A DNA stretch of 64,000 nucleotides, from assembly GCA_964649825.1 (NCBI GenBank), contig CAZYQW010000067.1, forward strand, positions 1 to 64,000, written 5' to 3'. Positions 57,401-64,000 of this stretch are shown here, piece by piece (within the stretch, counting starts at the first letter, position 1; the number at the start of each line of letters is the position of its first letter). The stretch is from CAZYQW01 sp964649825 (GTDB lineage: Bacteria; Planctomycetota; B15-G4; JADJEK01). A model generated the notes under the pieces. It did no database searches. It was not told the origin of the DNA and saw only the letters and a list, made by a program, of their open reading frames with translations. The translations under genes were made by a program, and so were the position numbers.

Positions 57401-59941
57401 ATGTCGACGATCCAGGTCGCGCTGCTGCTGCTCTTCCTCATCGTCCCGCGAACGCACTTCGTCGGCGCGCAAGCCGACGTCCCGCGCCAGTTCGACACGG
57501 TGTCCGCGGGCGAACGGCACGACACGATCGCGGCGGCGCTGGCCGCCGCGGCCGACGGCGACGTCATCTGGATCCTGCGCGGGGAGCACGCCGGCGACGT
57601 CCGCGTCGACAAGGCGGTGCGGATCGCGGGCCTCGCGTTGGAGTCGCGACCACGGATCGCCGGGCGCTTCGACGTGGCGGCGGACGGCGTCACGATCGAG
57701 GGTCTGCACTTCATGCCCCCCGCGACGCTCGCGGTGGCGATCGAGGGGCGCCGGGACGCACGGCTCCTGCGCTGCCGGTTCACCGACCTCGACGTCGGCG
57801 TCCAACTCTCCGCGTGCACGAACGCGGTGATCGATGGCTGCGAGTTCCTCCGCGTCGACGTTCCGGTCTCGATGGTCGACGGCGCCGGGAACCTCGTGCG
57901 CGGGAGCCTGTTCGAGTCGAGCGGGAAGTACGCGATCAACGTCGCGCGGAGCCGCGGCGTCGTCCTGTCGAGGAACCGGCTCCTTCGCAACAGTTGGGTC
58001 GGGATCGCGATCCACTCCGAGAGTCGTCACGCGCGCGTCTCGGACTGCATCATCGAGGGCGGGTGCGTCGGCGTCAGCGTCCAGACCGACGCGAACGTCG
58101 TCGAGGAGAACACGATCACCGGCTCGGTGCACGGCGTCCTGCTCGGCGCGGGCCCGCTGGATCGCCGCGGCGAGTCGCACGAGACGGCCGAACGCATCGA
58201 CGTCTGGCGCTCTCCGCCGCCGTCGATCACGCGCAACGAAGTGATCCGGAACACGTTCCGCGAGGTGCGCGGCGAAGCCGTGCTCCTGCGCGAGGCGCAC
58301 GGCAATCGGATCGCGCAGAACCGGATCGAGCGGGGCGCGCGTCACGCCGTCGTGCTGCAGGACGCGAACGAGAACCAGATCGACGAGAACGTCGGCGAGG
58401 ACGACCGGCCGGCGGTGCTGCTCGTCGACTCGAGCCGCAACCGTGTGACCAGAAACGACGGCGCCGGCGCCGTCGTGATCCGCGGCCGGGAGAACGAGGT
58501 CGATCGCGCCGCGGACCCGGCGCCGCGCCCCGATCCGATCGTCCATCTCGGGCGGCGTCTCGTCTTCGGCGACTTCCACACGCACTCGCTGCTCTCCGAC
58601 GGGTCTTGCGCTCCCGATCAGATCCTCGTCTACGGTCGCGACGTCGCCGGGCTCGACTTCGTCGCGCTCTCCGACCACGCGGAATTCCTGGATGAGTCGC
58701 GCTGGGACGAACTCGGCGCGTCGGTCCGACGGCACCACGAACGCGGGAGCTTCGTCGCCATCGCGGGGTTCGAGTGCACGTTCCCGATGCGCTGGCAGGG
58801 TCACTACAACGCCTACTTCGCGGGCGACGCCGGCCGCCCCCACGGCACGTACGACGCTCGGAACAACCTGCCGAACCTCGAGGTGCTCACCCCGTTCGAC
58901 CTGCTCGACGTGCTCGGTGCCGAGCCGGAGGAGGTCGTCGTCATCCGCCACCACTACATGGCGACCGTCGACTACTGGCGGGAATCGCCCCTCGCGCCGC
59001 GCCTCCTGCCGATGAGCGAGATCACCTCGATCCACGGGACCTGGTCGGGAGACCGGGCCGTCGACGTAAGCCGCGTGAGCCGCCGCCGCGAGTACGCGGG
59101 CGACGAGAGCACGGTCCGCGGAGGGTGGGACCAGGGCCGCGTCTTCGGCGTCGGCGGCGGGAGCGACACGCACTATGGGTTCCCGGGCGACCTCGGGATC
59201 ACCGCGCTCTTCGTCGAGGATGACTCGCGCCGTGCGATCTTCGACGCGATCCGCGCGCGCCGCGCGTACGCGACGACCGGCGCTCCGATCATCGTGCTCG
59301 CGTCGCTCGACGGCCAACCGGCCGGCTCCGAGCTGGCGCCGGCCGAGGCCCCGACGCTCGACTTGGAGGTCCACGGGACCGCGCCGCTCGAGGAGGTCGT
59401 GCTGTTCGATAACGGCTCCCCCTGGATCCCGATCGACGTCGAAGGCGCCACCGCGAGGGCGTCGCTCCTCCTGCCGCGGCGCCCCGCCGACGGCTCCTAC
59501 CTCCACGTACGGGTGCGCCAGACGGACGGCGAGCTCGCGTGGACGTCGCCGTTCTGGATCGGGCCGCGGCCGCCCGCTCGCGCCACCCCCGACGAGCTCC
59601 TCGATCGCCGGCGGGCCTCGCTCCTGCTGGCCGCGTTCGGCCTCCGCGCGTGGCCCGTGATCCGGAACGCGTCGCTCGATGGCCGCACGCCGCTCGCCGC
59701 CGTGAGCGACGCGACGCTGCGGCCGCGCCTCGAGGACCTGTTCGTCGCGTACCTCGACGCCGCCGCGCGCGTCAATCGACTGGGCGACGAGCTCGGCCTG
59801 ACGACGGCGGACGAGGTGCGCCGGATCGCGAAGCGGTACGAGGGGCACTGGCCCGGATTCCAGCCGGCGATCGCGCGGTTCGTCGCCCCGCTCGTCGACG
59901 TCGAGGACGTCCGGCGCCGGCTCGGTTTGGATCGCGGCTGA
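57401..59941 (+). CDS. Secreted beta-helix plus PHP (DUF3604-like) phosphoesterase fusion
   Basis: 846 aa with a signal peptide (VALLLLFLIVPRTHFVGAQ). Residues about 35-380 are a right-handed beta-helix with NosD/pectate-lyase-type rungs (NVVEENTITGSVHGVLLG, NRIAQNRIERG). Residues about 385-730 form a PHP metal-dependent domain of the DUF3604 type: FGDFHTHSLLSDG, VALSDHAEF, VIRHHYMAT and GGGSDTHYG provide the His/Asp metal ligands. The last 100 residues are helical. Likely action: hydrolysis of a phosphate ester outside the cytoplasm, with the beta-helix as a binding platform. The substrate is unknown. Confidence 0.8.
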   Translation: MSTIQVALLLLFLIVPRTHFVGAQADVPRQFDTVSAGERHDTIAAALAAAADGDVIWILRGEHAGDVRVDKAVRIAGLALESRPRIAGRFDVAADGVTIEGLHFMPPATLAVAIEGRRDARLLRCRFTDLDVGVQLSACTNAVIDGCEFLRVDVPVSMVDGAGNLVRGSLFESSGKYAINVARSRGVVLSRNRLLRNSWVGIAIHSESRHARVSDCIIEGGCVGVSVQTDANVVEENTITGSVHGVLLGAGPLDRRGESHETAERIDVWRSPPPSITRNEVIRNTFREVRGEAVLLREAHGNRIAQNRIERGARHAVVLQDANENQIDENVGEDDRPAVLLVDSSRNRVTRNDGAGAVVIRGRENEVDRAADPAPRPDPIVHLGRRLVFGDFHTHSLLSDGSCAPDQILVYGRDVAGLDFVALSDHAEFLDESRWDELGASVRRHHERGSFVAIAGFECTFPMRWQGHYNAYFAGDAGRPHGTYDARNNLPNLEVLTPFDLLDVLGAEPEEVVVIRHHYMATVDYWRESPLAPRLLPMSEITSIHGTWSGDRAVDVSRVSRRREYAGDESTVRGGWDQGRVFGVGGGSDTHYGFPGDLGITALFVEDDSRRAIFDAIRARRAYATTGAPIIVLASLDGQPAGSELAPAEAPTLDLEVHGTAPLEEVVLFDNGSPWIPIDVEGATARASLLLPRRPADGSYLHVRVRQTDGELAWTSPFWIGPRPPARATPDELLDRRRASLLLAAFGLRAWPVIRNASLDGRTPLAAVSDATLRPRLEDLFVAYLDAAARVNRLGDELGLTTADEVRRIAKRYEGHWPGFQPAIARFVAPLVDVEDVRRRLGLDRG

Positions 59942-59954
59942 GCCGGTACGGCCG

Positions 59955-61319
59955 TCACTCGAACGCGCGGATCCAGTCCTTCCCGGTGGTGATGACGTAC
60001 CAGACGAGGAACACGACGAGCGTCAGCGTGGCGAAGATCATTCCGCCGAGCCACGCCGCGCCGCGGGCGCCGGCGGGCCGATCCTCGCCGAGGTAGCCGC
60101 GGCACGTCTGCAGCCGGATGAAGCCGACGTACGCGAGAGGCAGCAGGAACCCGCAGAGCACGGTCGTCGGCACCGCGACCCAGAGCTTGACGTCGTTCCA
60201 CAGGAACGCGCCGAGCACGCCGGGCGTCGGCAGCAGACACGCCAACCGGTAGCCGAGGCCGCCGACGCGCCAACCGAACAGCTCGGCGCAGACGAACCCG
60301 CAGCAGAGCATGTGCAGCGTGATCGAGCTCCAGGCCATGCCGAGGATGCCGAGGTCGAACACGGCGCGCCCGATGGTGGGACCGGCGACCGTGGCGAGCG
60401 TCGCCGCCGCTTCGACCGGGGTCAGAGCGGTGCCCGTGAACGGCACGTCGCCGTAGTGGAACGTGTTCGCCGTGGCGATCACCATCAGGCTCGTGGCGAG
60501 CGTGTACGGCACGAACATCCCGAACAGCAGGTCGAAGCGCGCGAGTCGGCGATGCTCGCGCCCCCACCCGCGGGCGAGGAGCGAGTACGGGTAGAGGAAG
60601 ACCATGTTGACGCCGACCGCGGCGGCGAGCCCGCTGATCACTACCGTCAGACCGAGGACGCCGTTCCTCCCCTCGGGAATCTCGAACGCGAGGAAGCCGC
60701 TCACGAGGTCGCCCACGTCTTTCACGCCGGTCTCGAACGCGACGAGGCCGAAGCACAGCACGATCGCCCAGACCATGTACTTGAGCACGCGCTCGAACAC
60801 GCGGATCCACCGCGGCGACGAGCCGTACATGAACGCGAACGCGACGGCGAACGCGAGCACGATCACGCCGCTCGCCGCGTACGGCAGATCGATCCCGACG
60901 TGGTCGGCGAGGTCGGTGAGAACGGCCGACGAGAGGGCGTAGTGCGGGAAGTGCCAGATGATCGACGCGAACAGGGCCCCCAGCGCCCACCCGTACGCGA
61001 ACAGCGGGCCGGCGTGGCGCCGCATCGCGAGGAACGGCCGCTCGCCGGTCGAGAGCGTCTGATGAGCGACGGCGGAGAGCATGATCAAGCCCAGCAGCAT
61101 CGCCGCCGGGGCGACCCAGAGGAGCCGGTAGCCGAACGCGGCGCCGGCGAAGAGCGACGCCGTCGCGGTTCCGCCGCCGAGCGTCAACGCGCTCTGCAGG
61201 TAGCCCGGCCCGCCGCGCCTCAGGTAATGCAGGGAACGCGTCAGGACGCCCTTCCCCTCCAGCTCCACCAGCCAGGCGCGCTCGCGTTCGAGCTCCTCGC
61301 GATCCGGGGGGGACGCCAT
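59955..61319 (-). CDS. Nramp-family-like metal ion transporter
   Basis: 454 aa with 11-12 membrane helices. The first helix motif, GPGYLQSALTLGGGTATASLFAGAAFGYRLLW, follows the Nramp plan (D/G-P-G-N then GG..AG...GY..LW), but the usual metal-binding Asp-Pro-Gly-Asn reads GPGYLQS, so substrate specificity may differ from Mn/Fe. A GTG at 61382 that overlaps the stop of the upstream gene (GTGA) would add 21 residues and couple translation. The ATG at 61319 is a conservative choice. Confidence 0.75.
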   Translation of the reverse strand: MASPPDREELERERAWLVELEGKGVLTRSLHYLRRGGPGYLQSALTLGGGTATASLFAGAAFGYRLLWVAPAAMLLGLIMLSAVAHQTLSTGERPFLAMRRHAGPLFAYGWALGALFASIIWHFPHYALSSAVLTDLADHVGIDLPYAASGVIVLAFAVAFAFMYGSSPRWIRVFERVLKYMVWAIVLCFGLVAFETGVKDVGDLVSGFLAFEIPEGRNGVLGLTVVISGLAAAVGVNMVFLYPYSLLARGWGREHRRLARFDLLFGMFVPYTLATSLMVIATANTFHYGDVPFTGTALTPVEAAATLATVAGPTIGRAVFDLGILGMAWSSITLHMLCCGFVCAELFGWRVGGLGYRLACLLPTPGVLGAFLWNDVKLWVAVPTTVLCGFLLPLAYVGFIRLQTCRGYLGEDRPAGARGAAWLGGMIFATLTLVVFLVWYVITTGKDWIRAFE

Positions 61320-61378
61320 CGGCAGCCCCACGATCGATGCCGGATCAGCGGCGCCGGCCTCCCGCGCGTCGCGCTCGG

Positions 61379-63076
61379 TCACGCCTCCGCCGCCGCGATC
61401 TTCGCGTCGACCACGTCGAGGATCGCGCGTTCGCGCGCCTCGGCCGCCGCCTTCATCGCCGCGCCGCGCTCGACGTACTGCTTCCTCGCTGCCGCGTCCT
61501 TCAGCCCGCTCGCGTTGATGCGCACGTTCAGATACGCCCCGAGCACCGCGGTCCGTGCACAGAGGGCGCCGACGCCCGCGTCCGTCACCGAGTTCGGGAT
61601 CCCGTGCTCGGCCATCGCGTGGATCACGTCCATCACGTCGAGCGCTCGCTGCATCACGGCGAGCGGCGCCTCGATCGCGCGCCGCGTCGCGTCCTGGATC
61701 GCGCACTGCCGGGCCTCGCGGTCCGCGTCGGTCTTCTTCGGCAGTCCGAACGCGGCCATGACCGCGTTGAACGCGGCGGTATCCTCGTCGACCAGCGCGA
61801 GCAGGGCGTCATGAGCCGCCTTCCCGTGCTCGGCCCACTCGGAAAACTCCTCCCAGCGATCGTCCCACCCGCGTTTGTGGGACGAGAGGTTGGCAACCAT
61901 GGTGCCGAGCGCGGCGCCCAGCGATCCGACCGCGGCCGAGACCGAACCGCCGCCGGGGGCCGGCGACTCGGCCGCCGTCTCCTCGACGAATCCACGCAGC
62001 GTCAGGTCGACGAGCGTCTTCGCGTCGCGGTCGCGGAGCACGTACTCGATGACCTTCTCGTTCGGATCGAACCGCCCGAGCTCGTCGAGCCCCATCGACT
62101 TGACCGCGATCTTGATGAGCTCGCGGTCGGAGACTCCGGTCGACCGCTGCTGCTTGTGCAGGAAGTAGCGCCCCGCCGCGAGCATCGCCTTCAGCGGCAC
62201 CAGTCCGACGATCTCCGAGCCGGTGACGCGCACGCCGCGCGCCTCGGCGCGGCGGCAGACCTCGTCGAACGCGACGTGGACCGGCGTGACGGCGATGTTC
62301 GTGAGGTTCATCGAGATCTGGGCGACACCGTACTCCTCGATGAACCAGCCGATCGCCTTCACGCACTTCAGCGTCCCCGGTTCGTAGACCGGGTCGCCGT
62401 GCTCGTCCTTCATGATCTCGCCGGTGCGCGGGTCGCCGGCGCGTTTGACGCGACCCTTCTCGCGCACGTCGAACGCGATCGCGTTGGCGCGACGGGTCGA
62501 CGTCGTGTTGAGGTTGACGTTGTACGCGACGAGGAAGTCGCGCGCGCCGACCGCCGTCGCCCCCGACTTCGGATTGAAGGTCGCGGGGCCGAAGTCCGGC
62601 TGCCAGCGCGGATCCCGGAGCTTCTCGGCGAGGCCTTCGTACTCGCCGGAGCGCACCGTCGCGAGGTTCCTCCGCTCGGGAGCGAACGCGGCGCTCTCGT
62701 AGCAGAAGACGGTGAGGCCGACCTCGTCGGCGAGCCGCTTCGCGAGCGCCCGCGCGTACTCGACCGTCTCTTCCATCGTCACGCCGCTGACGGGAACGAG
62801 CGGGCAGACGTCGGTCGCGCCCATGCGGGGATGCTCGCCGGCGTGGCCGCGCATGTCGATCAACTCCGTCGCGCGCCGAACGCCGCGCACCGCCGCCTCG
62901 ATCACGTCCTCGGGCCCGCCGACGAACGTGACGACGGTCCGATTCGTCGCCTTGCCCGGGTCGACGTCGAGGAGCTTCACGCCCTCCACGGACTCGATCG
63001 CCTCGGTGATCTGCCGCAGGACGTTCGCGTCCCTTCCTTCGCTGAAGTTCGGGACGCACTCGATCAAACGGGTCAT
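61379..63076 (-). CDS. ftcD: Glutamate formimidoyltransferase / formimidoyl-THF cyclodeaminase
   Basis: 565 aa, a two-domain enzyme. Residues 1-300 are the formiminotransferase (ECVPNFSEGRD, HAGEHPRMGATDVCPLVPV, FNPKSGATAVGARDFLVAYNVNL). Residues about 365-565 are the cyclodeaminase (ESPAPGGGSVSAAVGSLGAALG, GIPNSVTDAGVGALC). It transfers the formimidoyl group of N-formimidoylglutamate to tetrahydrofolate and then deaminates it, linking histidine degradation to one-carbon folate. Bacterial enzymes are often split, so the fused form is notable. No other hut gene is adjacent. AGAGG lies upstream of the ATG. Confidence 0.92.
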   Translation of the reverse strand: MTRLIECVPNFSEGRDANVLRQITEAIESVEGVKLLDVDPGKATNRTVVTFVGGPEDVIEAAVRGVRRATELIDMRGHAGEHPRMGATDVCPLVPVSGVTMEETVEYARALAKRLADEVGLTVFCYESAAFAPERRNLATVRSGEYEGLAEKLRDPRWQPDFGPATFNPKSGATAVGARDFLVAYNVNLNTTSTRRANAIAFDVREKGRVKRAGDPRTGEIMKDEHGDPVYEPGTLKCVKAIGWFIEEYGVAQISMNLTNIAVTPVHVAFDEVCRRAEARGVRVTGSEIVGLVPLKAMLAAGRYFLHKQQRSTGVSDRELIKIAVKSMGLDELGRFDPNEKVIEYVLRDRDAKTLVDLTLRGFVEETAAESPAPGGGSVSAAVGSLGAALGTMVANLSSHKRGWDDRWEEFSEWAEHGKAAHDALLALVDEDTAAFNAVMAAFGLPKKTDADREARQCAIQDATRRAIEAPLAVMQRALDVMDVIHAMAEHGIPNSVTDAGVGALCARTAVLGAYLNVRINASGLKDAAARKQYVERGAAMKAAAEARERAILDVVDAKIAAAEA

Positions 63077-63240
63077 GGATTCGCCTCTTCGGGTCTTCTC
63101 GGGCGCGGCACCGTCGACGCGGCCGCGCGCGCCACGTCGAGCCGACGATCGCTGCGGCGCGATCGTAGAGAAGTGACGAACGCAGCGTCCAGAACGACGC
63201 CGCTCGAGCTCGACGGCCACCCGCGTCGTCCTCGTCGCGC

Positions 63241-63307
63241 AACCCCGGACGATTCAGTGCGCCAAGGGCGTCTCCGCCCGTCTTGGCGCACGGAATCGTT
63301 CGGGGTT
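63241..63307. terminator. Very long stem-loop between two minus-strand genes
   Basis: Inverted repeat with arms AACCCCGGACGATTC and GAATCGTTCGGGGTT (one mismatch), then a single mismatch, then GTGCGCCAAG / CTTGGCGCAC and an inner GGCG/CGCC. Stem length is about 25 bp in all. It begins at the stop of the gene at 63306 and fits an intrinsic or REP-like terminator, though no T-run follows. Confidence 0.6.
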
Positions 63308-64000
63308 ACGGCAGGAACTGCAGCTCGAGCGCGTTCGAGAACTCGATCCCGAGGGGCAGCGACGAGTCGGTCGCCACGACCTGGACGTACGCCTTGAACG
63401 GCGCCGTCGGTTTCGGACCCTTGAACGGTGCCGTGAGCGACCCGTTCGCGTCGAGGAAGACCACCGCCTGGGCGAGGACCGGGCTGGGCACGAACGTACC
63501 GCCGAGCGCCGGGATCGGGTTCTTCTGGAGGCTCACGAACAACACCGCATAGGCGCCCGACTCGCCGCAGCGCAGCCGCAGCACCGCCAACGCGTTGCTC
63601 GTGAGCGGCGCGCCGCAGACCGAGAGCGTCAGGTTCCCCGGACCCTGGAATCCGATGCTCGTCTGGCAGAAGCTGCACACGTCGCCGCGTCCATCCTGGT
63701 TCGCGTCGGCCTGGCTCGGGTTGGCGAGGAACGGACAGTTGTCCCAGTCGTTCGGCACGCCGTCCGCGTCGAAGTCGAGCTGCGATCGGCGCACCTTCGA
63801 GACGCGCACGTCGTCGAACCTCGCCCCGTGCGCGCGATTCTGGTTGTTGCAGTTGCTGCCGAGCCGAAACACCTTGCCGATCGGACCGATGACGAACGGC
63901 GAGGACCACGCGGTCGACGTGCCGGCCGGAAACGCCGGGTGGCCGATCGTCAACGAGACCACTCCCGCCGCGGCCGACCACTCCGCCGCGACGTGATGGA
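63306..64000 (-). CDS. Secreted protein with thrombospondin type-3 repeat, 5' end outside the window
   Basis: The open frame runs off the right edge, so the N-terminus is missing (about 230 residues visible). It contains a calcium-binding thrombospondin type-3 repeat (DFDADGVPNDWDNCPFLANPSQADANQDG in part) after a concanavalin-like beta region, and a C-terminal beta domain (FQGPGNLTLSVCGAPL to NALELQFLP). Such proteins are secreted or surface-exposed. A GTG at 63962 is not needed as a start, since no stop occurs upstream before the window end. Confidence 0.75.
   Translation of the reverse strand, partial: HHVAAEWSAAAGVVSLTIGHPAFPAGTSTAWSSPFVIGPIGKVFRLGSNCNNQNRAHGARFDDVRVSKVRRSQLDFDADGVPNDWDNCPFLANPSQADANQDGRGDVCSFCQTSIGFQGPGNLTLSVCGAPLTSNALAVLRLRCGESGAYAVLFVSLQKNPIPALGGTFVPSPVLAQAVVFLDANGSLTAPFKGPKPTAPFKAYVQVVATDSSLPLGIEFSNALELQFLP

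Overview
The window is GC-rich, densely coded DNA. Its gene content is typical of a large-genome, environmental, Gram-negative-type bacterium, and a member of the Planctomycetota is the best fit. Supporting features are a Ser/Thr kinase with a long TPR-like C-terminal half, a separate fragment of the C-terminal region found in such kinases, FG-GAP and thrombospondin type-3 secreted proteins, sulfatase-like and SGNH lipoproteins, beta-helix proteins, and a microcompartment shell protein. The phylum is an inference; no rRNA or other marker gene is present.

The standout locus is a diversity-generating retroelement (DGR) at about 0.9-10.7 kb. It has a DGR-type reverse transcriptase (complement 4765-5805, LPIGNLTSQ and YMDD motifs), a 120-nt template repeat (TR, 5979-6098), an HTH plus helical-bundle protein that may be the accessory protein Avd (6492-7097), and a 71-aa helical protein. 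Two very large target proteins end in matching 120-nt variable repeats (VRs). I aligned the three repeats by eye. VR1 (4489-4608) differs from the TR at 12 positions and VR2 (7211-7330) at 15. Every difference is at an adenine of the TR coding strand, and the 97 non-adenine positions are unchanged in both. The targets are NACHT STAND-type NTPases with different N-terminal effectors: SIR2 in one, calcineurin-like phosphoesterase in the other. Both carry the VR in a C-terminal FGE-sulfatase/C-type-lectin-fold domain. This looks like an immune or conflict system whose sensor surface is being hypermutated. A stem-loop follows each VR.

From 10.8 to 23.8 kb are a membrane protein, an M50 site-2 protease, DUF2203 and cupin proteins, and then a tight block: an ATP-grasp ligase fused to an M20-like domain, a gamma-glutamyltranspeptidase (GGT), an N-formylglutamate-amidohydrolase-like enzyme, a class I aminotransferase and a second GGT. 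This suggests peptide or amino-acid chemistry. A membrane spermidine-synthase-like protein and an ankyrin protein follow.

From 23.9 to 39.0 kb are a hybrid histidine kinase with two receivers, a beta-helix protein, two poorly known proteins (a tail-anchored one and a DUF2325-type one), an SDR, an isolated tandem-BMC shell protein, a Ser/Thr kinase, and a sulfatase-like/SGNH lipoprotein pair.

From 39.6 to 49.3 kb a long minus-strand run looks like a metal and redox operon. It encodes a multicopper oxidase, a TolC-like lipoprotein, DUF1622, a heptaheme cytochrome c, a cytochrome b, a membrane-anchored flavin/NAD/2Fe-2S reductase, a CBM48 protein, a Met/Gly-rich periplasmic protein, a frameshifted heavy-metal-binding gene and a Cys/His-rich secreted protein. 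It is followed by an FG-GAP protein, a galactose-oxidase-like protein and a second multicopper oxidase, with two decayed galactose-oxidase fragments nearby.

From 55.6 kb to the end are a frameshifted lipoprotein gene, a kinase fragment, a beta-helix/PHP fusion, an Nramp-like transporter, bifunctional glutamate formimidoyltransferase/cyclodeaminase, and a partial thrombospondin type-3 protein running off the right edge. I saw no rRNA, tRNA, CRISPR array or insertion sequence.
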